NCBI GenBank assembly: GCA_019234745.1
Contig: JAFAKZ010000496.1
Coordinates: 1-15,960, forward strand
From: Burkholderiales bacterium
GTDB taxonomy: Bacteria > Pseudomonadota > Gammaproteobacteria > Burkholderiales > Chitinimonadaceae
Direction: 5' to 3'
Length of the DNA: 15,960 bases
The notes under the pieces were generated by a model. The model saw only the letters and a list, made by a program, of their open reading frames with translations. It did not search any database and had not been told where the DNA came from. A program made the translations under genes and the position numbers. This document shows positions 6,619 to 14,226 of this stretch, piece by piece (the first letter of the stretch is position 1; every line of letters starts with the position of its first letter).

Positions 6619-6694
6619 GTAGGGCGATGAATGCATGAGGTTTAGCGGCTTCGCCGCAAATCGTTCGGCGGGTTGCTACGCGAACCCGCCCTAC
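6619..6694. repeat. REP-like palindromic element between prmB and apt
   Basis: Three nested inverted repeats are seen: outer arms GTAGGGCG (6619-6626) and CGCCCTAC (6687-6694); an inner hairpin GCGGC-TTC-GCCGC (6645-6657) flanked by TTT and AAA; and GGCGGGTT-GCTACGCG-AACCCGCC (6667-6690). The position between convergent genes and the palindromic layout suit a dispersed REP/BIME-type repeat. It may also act as a bidirectional terminator for prmB and apt. Genome copy number cannot be seen here. Confidence 0.6.
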
Positions 6695-6725
6695 CGTGGG
6701 GTGGCGCCACGTGAACCATTGGCGA

Positions 6726-7268
6726 TCAATGACCGGCGAACTCGCAGACGGTAAACAGGGGCACGCCCTCGGCGCGGATCAGCGCTGAACCGCCCAGCTC
6801 CGGCAAGTCGACGATGCTGGCTGCCTCGAGCACCTCGCCGCCCAGGCGCCGGATCAGCTTCGCGCCCGCCAGCATGGTGCCGCCCGTGGCCACCAGGTCG
6901 TCCACCAGCAGCACGCGCTGGCCCTGGGCGATGGCATCCGCATGCAGCTCCACCGTGGCCGAGCCATATTCCAGTTCATATTCCTCCGCCACCGTGTGAT
7001 AGGGCAGCTTGCCCTTCTTGCGGATGGGCACGAAGCCACGATTCAGCTCGTAAGCGATCACCGAGCCGAGAATGAAACCACGTGCGTCGATTCCCGCGAC
7101 AACATCGATTGGCCTGTCCATATAGCGATGCACGAAGCAGTCGATCAGCACACGGAAGGTCTTCGGGTCTTGCAGAAGCGGTGTGATATCGCGGAACTGT
7201 ACGCCGGGCAGCGGCCAGTCCGGGACCGTGCGGATACGCGAGCGGATATAGCCAGGGTCGATCAGCAC
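6726..7268 (-). CDS. apt: Adenine phosphoribosyltransferase
   Basis: The product has 180 residues, the full length for the family. It forms AMP from adenine and PRPP in purine salvage, in the cytoplasm. The PRPP-binding signature VLLVDDLVATGGT is at 119-131. Upstream motifs are typical of Apt: PDWPLPGVQFRDITPLLQDP, AGIDARGFILG (58-68) and PIRKKGKLPY (81-90). The start codon is GTG at 7268, with GGAGGGG just before it (spacing short, about 4 nt from the GGAGG core); no better start exists. It begins 14 nt after the stop of the phosphatase gene on the same strand, so the two are probably cotranscribed and translationally linked. Confidence 0.95.
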   Translation of the reverse strand: MLIDPGYIRSRIRTVPDWPLPGVQFRDITPLLQDPKTFRVLIDCFVHRYMDRPIDVVAGIDARGFILGSVIAYELNRGFVPIRKKGKLPYHTVAEEYELEYGSATVELHADAIAQGQRVLLVDDLVATGGTMLAGAKLIRRLGGEVLEAASIVDLPELGGSALIRAEGVPLFTVCEFAGH

Positions 7269-7282
7269 AGCCCCTCCAATTT

Positions 7283-7765
7283 TCAGGATTCTCGCTCAAT
7301 CGACGCGAGCAATTGGTCCACGGCATCCTCGATCAGGTCCAGCACACGCTCGAAGCCGGCAGCTCCAGTGTAGTAGGGATCGGGCACTTCGCCATTTGGA
7401 GCGATGCTCGAATAGCTGAGCAATAGCTTGACCTTGTGCTGGTACTGCTGCGGACATTGCGCCTGTAGCACCCTCAGATTGTCACGGTCCATAGCCAGTA
7501 CAAGGTCAAAGCGCACGAAATCGCTATCCTCAACACGCCGCGCGCGCTGATCCGACAGGTCGTAACCACGCTGTAGCGCATGCGCCTGCGACCGCTGGTC
7601 CGGCTGCTCGCCGATATGGTAGGCATGCGTGCCGCAGGAGTCGATTTCCAGCGCGATACCGCGCCGCTCGGCCTGTACACGCAACACACCCTCGGCCGTG
7701 GGCGAGCGGCAAATGTTGCCCATGCAAACCAAGAGTACGGACTTTATTGCTTTATTTTCAGTCAT
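7283..7765 (-). CDS. Low-molecular-weight protein tyrosine phosphatase
   Basis: The product has 160 residues from this start. The N-terminal P-loop CMGNICRSP gives the CX5R(S/T) signature, with nucleophile C14 and R20, and the general-acid Asp lies in VPDPYYTG (D129), the standard LMW-PTP layout with the catalytic Cys close to the N-terminus. Relatives dephosphorylate tyrosine on kinases controlling exopolysaccharide export (Wzb, Etp) or act in stress and arsenate responses; no kinase or polysaccharide gene is nearby, so the target is unknown. The start is uncertain: ATG 7765 gives a family-like N-terminus, while the in-frame ATG at 7780 would add five residues. Neither has a good ribosome-binding site. 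It is the first gene of a pair with apt. Confidence 0.92.
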   Translation of the reverse strand: MTENKAIKSVLLVCMGNICRSPTAEGVLRVQAERRGIALEIDSCGTHAYHIGEQPDQRSQAHALQRGYDLSDQRARRVEDSDFVRFDLVLAMDRDNLRVLQAQCPQQYQHKVKLLLSYSSIAPNGEVPDPYYTGAAGFERVLDLIEDAVDQLLASIERES

Positions 7766-7865
7766 CTGACTTGAACACATCGGAGCCGGAGGCTATTGCA
7801 AAGGTAAGCAGTAAGGAAATGCAAGCGCAGGAAGTTACCCGCAGAGTGTAACAAACGGGAGGATC

Positions 7866-7931
7866 ATGCAGCATTACATCGCCAGCTTCGCGATGCGTCA
7901 CTTGCGTTGGATGCGGCCGTGGCCGCGTTGA
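7866..7931 (+). other. 21-codon upstream ORF overlapping the GGDEF-EAL gene start (leader peptide or frameshift scar)
   Basis: GGGAGGA at 7857-7863 is the best ribosome-binding site in the region, 3 nt before an ATG at 7866. That ATG reads 21 codons (MQHYIASFAMRHLRWMRPWP...) and stops at TGA 7929-7931, inside the start region of the next gene in another frame. It may be a leader peptide coupled to the downstream gene, or a sign that the true start is this ATG joined by a one-base shift. Confidence 0.4.
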
Positions 7932-10174
7932 CGCTTTCTGCCGGTGCCCGGCGCGCCCTCATCGCCCTGATCGCCTATGGCATCGCGGCGCAGATCGGGT
8001 ATGTGTTTACCGGCCACGGCTACTTGGCACCCATCTGGCCGGCGGCGGCTGTCGTCCTCGGCGCAGCCATCCTGTACGGCCCCAGCAGCATCGTCGGCAT
8101 CTGCCTATATCAATACGGCTATTTCGTACTGGCGGCGTCGAGCGACCCATTACGCTACGTCCATGCGCTGGCCTGCCCCATTGGTCTTTTCATTGTCACC
8201 ACGCTTACCGCCAAATTACTGGCGCGCTGGCGCTTCGACAGCAGCCTGTCCACACTGCCAGACTTGCTGCGCTTGATTGTCGGCACGCTACTGTTCCCCG
8301 CGCTCGCCGCCAGCGTGAACACCATCACCGCGTGTAGCCTCACTCACCTGGCCGTGTGCACGAAGGTTGGCTGGCTGGAACACTGGTTGCAGACCTGCGT
8401 CGCCTTTGTGTTTGGCTGCTGGATCTGCCTCCCTGCCCTGCTCTCCTGGTCGCTGCGCCTGGACCCCGTGGCGCGCGCACGCCTTGCTGCGCCAAGCACC
8501 TATTGGCTTACGCCGCTGCGTCCCAGCTCCTGGGAACTGGTCTACGTTGGCGTCGGCATTGCCACAACGGCGTTGGCCTGGTCGCTGGTGCGCTACCTGG
8601 GCATTCCCGTGCAGGTGCTGGGCTTTTCCGCCGTCCCCCTGCTTGTGTGGGCCGCGCTGTCCTTCCCGCCGCTGTTTGTACACTCTGCCATCCTGGGTAC
8701 CGGGCTGGTCATCGTCACGCTGCAGATCATCATGCCCAACCAGCTGCCCGGCGACCAGGCCACCCATATCGTCACCCTGCTGCTCACCATGTTGTCCGTC
8801 TCCATGCTAAGCCTGCTTGTCTCGGTCGGCGTGCAGCAGCAGCAGGCGTTGACACGCAAGCTGTCCTACCAAGCGCGGCACGACCCGCTCACCAAGCTGT
8901 TCAACCGCCCGGAGATGGAGCGGCAGCTCGCGCAGCTGGAGGCCAGCGTACAAGATGGGCACCACCACGCCTTCTGCTACGTGGATCTGGACAAGTTCCA
9001 GATCGTCAACGACACCTGCGGCCATGCCGTGGGCGACAAATTGCTGGCCGAGCTTGGCCAGTATCTACAGGCGAATATGCGCCCGGGCGATACGCTGGGC
9101 CGGCTGGGCGGCGACGAATTCGGCATCCTGATGGTGGACGTGAGCCTGCACGAAGCCGAGGGGTTGGCCGAAACGCTGTGCAACGCCATCGAGCGCTTCC
9201 GCTTTACCTGGGAGGGCAAGCAGTTCTCGCTGGAAGCGAGCGCCGGCGTGGCGCCAATCGACAGCCATTCGCGTGACATCCATCCAGTGGTGGCAGCCGA
9301 CACCGCCTGCGCCTTCGCCAAGCAAGGCGGCAGCCGCCGTGTGGTGTGCTACAGCGCGGATAACGAAGACCTGCGACAACATCGCGCCCTGCTCGCCTGG
9401 GTGCCGCGCATCCGCGCCGCGCTGGCGGAAAACCGCCTGTGCATCTATTGCCAACCCATCGTGCCGCTATGCCAGGACGATGGCAAGCGGCGCTTCGAGG
9501 TACTGGTGCGCATGGTGGACGAGAACGGCCGGCTGGCGCCGCCGGGCGAATTCATTCCCGCCGCCGAGCATTTCGGCTTGATGCCGGCGCTGGACCTCTG
9601 GGTGATACGCACTACCCTCGCCTGGCTGGAGGGCCACCCTGAGGCGCTGGCGACCATCGCTCACTGCGGCATCAATCTGTCCGGTGCCTCCATCGGCGAG
9701 ACTGACTTCCGCGCGGGGTTCCAGACGCTGCTGATGCACACCCAGGTGCCGCTCGACCAGCTGTGCTTCGAAATCACGGAAACAGCCGCCATCTACCACC
9801 TCGATCGCGTCGGCGACTTTGTAGCCAGTCTGCGTTCGCTCGGTGCCAAGGCAGCGTTGGACGACTTCGGCGTAGGACTGTCCTCGTTCGGCTACCTCAA
9901 GCAAGTGCCGGTCGACTATATCAAGGTGGACGGCTCCTTCATCACGCACATCCTCGACAACCCTGTCGACGCCGCCATGGTGCGCGCCATCCACGAGGTG
10001 GCTCAGGCCATGGGCGTGCAGAGCATCGCGGAATACGTGGAGAACAGTGCCGTAGCCCAACACCTGGGCACCCTGGGTATCGCCTACGGCCAAGGCTGGC
10101 ATTTCGGCAAACCCATACCTATCGACGAGTATTTCGCCAGCGCCGCGAACAATAGCGTACGCGCACCCGTCTGA
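7907..10174 (+). CDS. MASE1-GGDEF-EAL membrane c-di-GMP enzyme (hybrid cyclase/phosphodiesterase)
   Basis: The product has 755 residues from a TTG start. Residues about 13-310 are a multi-pass membrane region of MASE1 type (ALIAYGIAAQIGYVF, then GHGYLAPIWPAAAVVLGAAIL), a likely sensor. The GGDEF domain (about 325-480) has an intact GGDEF at 401-405 and an intact inhibitory site RPGD at 392-395. The EAL domain (about 495-745) keeps E531 in EVLVR, INLSG, EITET, DDFGVGLSSFGYLK (D652, D653) and AEYVE, so both activities look possible. Starts are uncertain: TTG 7907 and GTG 7919 are in frame, neither with a good ribosome-binding site. Upstream, the frame stays open to the stop at 7805 without an ATG. 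The following genes also serve c-di-GMP signalling. Confidence 0.9.
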   Translation: MDAAVAALTLSAGARRALIALIAYGIAAQIGYVFTGHGYLAPIWPAAAVVLGAAILYGPSSIVGICLYQYGYFVLAASSDPLRYVHALACPIGLFIVTTLTAKLLARWRFDSSLSTLPDLLRLIVGTLLFPALAASVNTITACSLTHLAVCTKVGWLEHWLQTCVAFVFGCWICLPALLSWSLRLDPVARARLAAPSTYWLTPLRPSSWELVYVGVGIATTALAWSLVRYLGIPVQVLGFSAVPLLVWAALSFPPLFVHSAILGTGLVIVTLQIIMPNQLPGDQATHIVTLLLTMLSVSMLSLLVSVGVQQQQALTRKLSYQARHDPLTKLFNRPEMERQLAQLEASVQDGHHHAFCYVDLDKFQIVNDTCGHAVGDKLLAELGQYLQANMRPGDTLGRLGGDEFGILMVDVSLHEAEGLAETLCNAIERFRFTWEGKQFSLEASAGVAPIDSHSRDIHPVVAADTACAFAKQGGSRRVVCYSADNEDLRQHRALLAWVPRIRAALAENRLCIYCQPIVPLCQDDGKRRFEVLVRMVDENGRLAPPGEFIPAAEHFGLMPALDLWVIRTTLAWLEGHPEALATIAHCGINLSGASIGETDFRAGFQTLLMHTQVPLDQLCFEITETAAIYHLDRVGDFVASLRSLGAKAALDDFGVGLSSFGYLKQVPVDYIKVDGSFITHILDNPVDAAMVRAIHEVAQAMGVQSIAEYVENSAVAQHLGTLGIAYGQGWHFGKPIPIDEYFASAANNSVRAPV

Positions 10175-10269
10175 CCCCCCTCCTTTCATCGCCGCGGTGG
10201 GCGAATGCGTATAAGGCGAGGCGCGGCAGCCTATAACGAAATCATGCCTGCCGCCGAGAGTCGCGCAAG

Positions 10270-11364
10270 ATGATCACGCGCCTGCTGTGCTATGCCTTCC
10301 TCGCACTCACCGTCCCACTCGCTGCCGCGTTCAGCGTGGGTTTCGTCAACCCAGGCAAGTCGACCGAAACCTATTGGGTGACGGTCTCTCAGGTCATGCA
10401 GGCCGCCGCCAAACAACTCGATATCCAGCTGGAGGTGGTCTACGCCGAGCGCGACCACCTGCGCATGGAAGGCCTCACGCAGGACTTCGCCAATCGGCCG
10501 CCGGATAAACGCCCCGAGTTCCTCATCCTGACCAATGAGCGCCGCATGGGCGGCACGCAGCTCAAGATCGCCGAGCAGGCCGGCATCAACGTCTTGTTCG
10601 CCTTCAGCGGCATCCTGGACGAAGACCGTATCGAGTACGCCACGCCGCGTACACGCTATCCGCACTGGCTGGGTACCCTGGAGCCACATGCGGAGGATGC
10701 CGGCTATCAGACGATGGAGGCACTGATAGTGGAAGGCTTGCGCGAACACCGCCAAGGCGCCGACGGCAAGCTGCATGTCGTGGCTATCGCCGGTGACCGC
10801 TCGACCGCAGTGTCCATCCGCCGCAACGCCGGCATGCTCAAGGCCATCGCAGCACACACCGACGTCGTGCTCGACCAGACGGTGTTCGGCGACTGGCAGC
10901 GCGCCAAGGCGGCCGAACAGGCCAACGTCCTGTACCTACGCTATCCTGGCACGCAGTTGGTTTGGTGCGGCAACGACGAGATGGCGTTCGGTGCAATGGA
11001 CGCCCTGAAGGCGAGCGGCAAGCAACCCGGCCGCGACAAGCTGTTTTCCGGCATCAACACGTCGCGCGAGGCAATGAACGATCTGATTGCCGGCCAGCTG
11101 ACGACCTTGTCCGGTGGACATTACATGACGGGTGCCTGGGCACTCGTCATGCTTTACGACTACAAGCACGGTCGCGACTTTTCCAGCGAGGGCCTCGAGC
11201 TCGACAAGCCCATGTTCGCGCGATTCCGCGCCGCCGATGCACGCAAATACCTGGAACGCTTCACCGACGGTGTCCCGGATGTGGACTTCCGCCGTTTCAG
11301 TAAAGCCCTGAACCCTGCCCTCAAGCAGTACGACTTCCGTTTTACCCAGTTGCTCGCGCCATGA
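10270..11364 (+). CDS. Periplasmic substrate-binding protein (sugar-type, Peripla_BP family), putative sensor partner
   Basis: The product has 364 residues. Residues 1-20 are a signal peptide (MITRLLCYAFLALTVPLAAA). The mature start FSVGFVNPGKSTETYW and the later blocks VVAIAGDRSTAVSIRRNAGML and WCGNDEMAFGAMDALKASG are typical of ribose/galactose-type periplasmic binding proteins, with the two-lobed fold. No permease or ATPase gene is next to it. Its stop overlaps the start of the diguanylate cyclase gene by 4 nt (ATGA), which suggests it presents a ligand to that membrane protein, as LuxP does for LuxQ or TorT for TorS, rather than feeding a transporter. The ligand is unknown. The start ATG has only a weak GAGAG upstream. 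Confidence 0.88.
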   Translation: MITRLLCYAFLALTVPLAAAFSVGFVNPGKSTETYWVTVSQVMQAAAKQLDIQLEVVYAERDHLRMEGLTQDFANRPPDKRPEFLILTNERRMGGTQLKIAEQAGINVLFAFSGILDEDRIEYATPRTRYPHWLGTLEPHAEDAGYQTMEALIVEGLREHRQGADGKLHVVAIAGDRSTAVSIRRNAGMLKAIAAHTDVVLDQTVFGDWQRAKAAEQANVLYLRYPGTQLVWCGNDEMAFGAMDALKASGKQPGRDKLFSGINTSREAMNDLIAGQLTTLSGGHYMTGAWALVMLYDYKHGRDFSSEGLELDKPMFARFRAADARKYLERFTDGVPDVDFRRFSKALNPALKQYDFRFTQLLAP

Positions 11365-13232
11365 CCGCTTATATTCCGTTTCGCCCGCTGACCCGTCGGC
11401 TCGTGCGTAGCACAGTCGTAGTGGGCGTGATCTGCATGGCCCTGGCGGCAGTAGTGCGCAGCGCGCTCGACTACCGCGATGCACGCAGTGCCTACCGCGA
11501 CGAGGCGAACGAGATCGTGCAGACGCATGTACCGCTCTTGAGCTTGGCGCTTTGGGACATAGAACCGGGGGCCGTGCAGGAACAGTTGGACCGCATCGCG
11601 GCACGCCCGCAGATAGCCTGGGTGCAGCTGAGCACCCGTACCGGGCAGCATTTCCACGCAGGCCGGTTGCCTGCCAACGGCCAGGGCGATGAAACCCTGT
11701 CCATCCCGCGCCCACGGAGCCAGGAGCTGTTGGGGACGCTCACGCTCGGCTACGACCGCAAGACACTCCTGCAGCGGACGGCCAACGAACTGTTCCAGAC
11801 TTTGCTGAGCCTTCTGGTGCTGACCCTGATGGTCTGCGTGCTGCTGATCGTGATGTTGCGGCGCGAGCTACAAGGCCCGCTGGCCCGCATCACCCAGTTT
11901 TGCGCGCAGCTCACGCCCGGCCATCTGACAGAGCGCTTGGACCTGGGCCGCAGTGATCGCCCCTGGCGCGACGAGATCGACCTTGTCGGCGAAGGCTTCG
12001 AGACCCTGCATGACGGCATCGAGCGCTATGTGGCGGAGCGCGACGAGGCCATGGCCGCGCTGGCGCAGCACCGCGACCAGCTTGATCGCGCCGTGGTGGA
12101 GCGTACGGCCGACCTCACGCGGCTCAACCTGTTCCTGGAAACGCTGTCGCTCCTGTCGACGCGCTTCATCCACCTGCCGCCGGACGATTACCCGGATGGC
12201 CTGCGCCACGCGCTGTCGACGCTGGCGCAATATTTCGGCGCGACGGCCTGCGCCTTGGCCGAATGTGACGCGCAGGGCGTCTACCGCTGGCGCTTCGCCT
12301 ACCGGCGCAACTCGACCAGCCATTGTCACCTGCAGGAAAACGTCGCCCTGGCGGCACTCCCCGCCATGGAGCGCAACGGCTGGCTGATACAGCGTTGGGA
12401 CACGGAACCCGAGGATCGCCAGCTTGCCCTGTTTGCGCGCGAATACGGCGCCACCGCCCTGGCGCTGTGCCGGCACGAAACTGCGAACAGCGCACAGTTG
12501 CTCGCCTGCATGGTCGATGCGCCGCACAACTGGACAAACAGCGGCGAGCGCCAACTGAAAATGGTCGCCGACATGCTGTTCAGCACACTGGGGCGCTGGC
12601 ACGACCTGAAGGCGCTGGACCTGACGCGCCGAGAGCTCTGGCGCATGTCGCGTAGCGACCCCCTCACAGGCCTGGCCAACCGGCGCCGCTTCGACGAATT
12701 GAAGCTGGACGAGACGCGCCGCGCCTTGCGCACTAGCTTTCCCCTTACCCTCATGATGATCGACGTGGACTGGTTCAAACGCTACAACGACGGCTACGGT
12801 CACGCCGCCGGCGACGAATGCCTGGTCGCCGTCGCCAACGTCCTGGAGAGCGCCGTACACCGCACTGGCGAACTGGTCGCCCGTCTGGGGGGCGAGGAGT
12901 TCGTCGTGCTGCTGCCGGCCGTCGATAATGTGGAAGCGACGGCCATGGGCGAGCGCCTACGCGTGTCGATCAACGCGCTGGCCCTGCCACACGAATATTC
13001 GCCCATCGGCCGCGTAACCGTCAGCATAGGGATAGCCGTGCTGACCGCCGATTACGGCGGCGGCCTGCCGGTTGAGGAACTGTTTGCCAAGCTTATGCGC
13101 CGCGCCGACGAGGCGCTCTACCTTTCCAAGGCTAACGGCCGCGACCGGATCGAATTGCTGCCCTTGATGCTAAGCGAGGATGCGGGCGCGACGCCGACCA
13201 GTCGACGCGGCCCACATTCGCGCCAGTCTTAG
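11361..13232 (+). CDS. Membrane diguanylate cyclase: periplasmic sensor, HAMP, GAF, GGEEF
   Basis: The product has 623 residues. TM1 is about 16-33, a periplasmic domain of about 110 residues follows (ALWDIEPGAVQEQLDRIAARP at 63-83), then TM2 about 147-166, HAMP about 170-225, a coiled-coil run 222-255, a GAF-like domain about 260-415, and a GGDEF domain from about 425 with DPLTGLANRRRFDEL and the active-site GGEEF at 510-514. Asp residues for metal (MIDVDWFKRYND) are present, so it probably makes c-di-GMP from GTP. The inhibitory site is RTGE (501-504) instead of RxxD, suggesting weaker product feedback. The gene overlaps the binding-protein gene by 4 nt, implying one operon and a joint sensor. 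It ends 9 nt from the convergent metallo-beta-lactamase-fold gene. Confidence 0.9.
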   Translation: MTAYIPFRPLTRRLVRSTVVVGVICMALAAVVRSALDYRDARSAYRDEANEIVQTHVPLLSLALWDIEPGAVQEQLDRIAARPQIAWVQLSTRTGQHFHAGRLPANGQGDETLSIPRPRSQELLGTLTLGYDRKTLLQRTANELFQTLLSLLVLTLMVCVLLIVMLRRELQGPLARITQFCAQLTPGHLTERLDLGRSDRPWRDEIDLVGEGFETLHDGIERYVAERDEAMAALAQHRDQLDRAVVERTADLTRLNLFLETLSLLSTRFIHLPPDDYPDGLRHALSTLAQYFGATACALAECDAQGVYRWRFAYRRNSTSHCHLQENVALAALPAMERNGWLIQRWDTEPEDRQLALFAREYGATALALCRHETANSAQLLACMVDAPHNWTNSGERQLKMVADMLFSTLGRWHDLKALDLTRRELWRMSRSDPLTGLANRRRFDELKLDETRRALRTSFPLTLMMIDVDWFKRYNDGYGHAAGDECLVAVANVLESAVHRTGELVARLGGEEFVVLLPAVDNVEATAMGERLRVSINALALPHEYSPIGRVTVSIGIAVLTADYGGGLPVEELFAKLMRRADEALYLSKANGRDRIELLPLMLSEDAGATPTSRRGPHSRQS

Positions 13233-13241
13233 GCCTGTGCG

Positions 13242-14051
13242 TCAAGCCGTAACAGGCAACTCCGGCATTCGATAGTTGCCGACGTCGAAACGGTCCGTTC
13301 CGCAGGAAAGGGATTCGATCCAGTCCAGGAAGGCGTTCAATACCTCTCGGCCCACCATGAAGCGACCGTGTTGGGGTACGAACATGCGAATCTCGCCCGC
13401 CGCGACACTGGGGCGCACCATATGCGCCCACAGGCGGCAGATTTTGTTCGCCACCATATAGCGGCGATGGAACCCTTCCATCAGCGCAATATGGCGAGAA
13501 AACTCGCTGACGGTGGTAATAGGCTCCGCGACGGACTCATGATCCGTGATCGACGCACCCAGGTCACCCGTGAAGAGAATGTGTGAACGCGGGTCGAAGA
13601 ATTGAAAATTGCCTTCTGCATGCAGGAAATGTGCCGGAACAGCGGCGATGCAGGCCGAGCCGAGATGAAACCAGCCGCCCTCATCGGGCACGGGGATGAT
13701 GCGGCCACTCGTATTGCCTACGGAGCAGAAGTGCGGCACGAAACGCGCCCACAGCTTCGAGACGACCAGCTTCGCTTCTGTCGTCACCAACCATTTGTTC
13801 AAGGACGCGACAATGTCGGGATCAGCGTGCGAAGCGAAGATGTACTTCAGATGGCGAGCAGGGAAGTACTGCGCCATCGCCATGATCAAGGCGTTGTAAG
13901 TCATATTGCCGGCCGGATCGATCACTGCCCCCTGCCGCCCCGATACGATCAGATATTGATTCGCCTGCACCGTATGGTCGAGATCATCGTCAACCAGGTC
14001 CGCGAACATCAGGCAACGGTGCTCACCGTCATCGAATAATGTAATTGCCAT
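13242..14051 (-). CDS. Stand-alone flavodiiron-like metallo-beta-lactamase-fold protein (ODP-type)
   Basis: The product has 269 residues. The fold and ligands match the diiron domain of flavodiiron proteins: H75-x-D77-x-D79 in SHADPDI, a His in HFLHAEGNF (H144), D163 in LFTGDLG and H228 in VPQHGRF, spaced much like the H79/E81/D83/H146/D165/H226 set of rubredoxin:oxygen oxidoreductase, with Asp replacing Glu at the second position. The flavodoxin domain is absent, so it is either a reductase using an external donor or an O2/NO-binding sensor, as proposed for ODP proteins. The start ATG has GGAGGAAG 5 nt upstream. An FNR-type box precedes the promoter. It is convergent with the diguanylate cyclase gene. 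Function as O2/NO handling is inference from ligands and promoter. Confidence 0.85.
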   Translation of the reverse strand: MAITLFDDGEHRCLMFADLVDDDLDHTVQANQYLIVSGRQGAVIDPAGNMTYNALIMAMAQYFPARHLKYIFASHADPDIVASLNKWLVTTEAKLVVSKLWARFVPHFCSVGNTSGRIIPVPDEGGWFHLGSACIAAVPAHFLHAEGNFQFFDPRSHILFTGDLGASITDHESVAEPITTVSEFSRHIALMEGFHRRYMVANKICRLWAHMVRPSVAAGEIRMFVPQHGRFMVGREVLNAFLDWIESLSCGTDRFDVGNYRMPELPVTA

Positions 14052-14074
14052 CGCACTTCCTCCAAGACGCGCCG

Positions 14075-14115
14075 AGCATAAGGAAAACTGCGAGGGCGAG
14101 CTTGATCTCGCTCAA
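14075..14115 (-). promoter_or_regulatory. FNR/ANR-type class II promoter of the diiron protein gene
   Basis: TTGAT-CTCG-CTCAA (14102-14115) differs from the FNR consensus TTGAT-N4-ATCAA at one position. On the minus strand a TATGCT -10 element lies at 14080-14075, its centre 31 bp from the box centre, which puts the box near -41, the class II activator position. The predicted start site near 14068 leaves a short leader with a strong GGAGG. Confidence 0.65.
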
Positions 14116-14170
14116 GCCCCACACACATGGCCCGCCAAATCGCGACGTCAACCTGCTCTTGCCCTGCTCG

Positions 14171-14211
14171 TTGATCCAGCGCAATCCCGCCCCGGCATTC
14201 GCCGCTATGCT
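14171..14211 (+). promoter_or_regulatory. Weaker FNR-like promoter of the YdcH-type gene
   Basis: TTGAT-CCAG-CGCAA (14171-14184) has one perfect half-site and a 3-of-5 second half. TATGCT at 14206-14211 is again centred 31 bp away, the same hexamer and spacing as the divergent promoter. The predicted start is near 14218, giving a leader of about 70 nt. Confidence 0.45.
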
Positions 14212-14226
14212 GACCTTTTAGCACGT

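Noticed and set aside
10209..10237. TATAAG and TATAAC as -10 elements for the binding-protein gene
   Set aside because: Neither has a recognisable -35 at a suitable distance, so no promoter is called, though the 95-bp gap probably contains one.
11868..12860. 330-codon minus-strand frame opposite the diguanylate cyclase
   Set aside because: The plus strand encodes HAMP, GAF and GGEEF features; the antisense frame has no domain.
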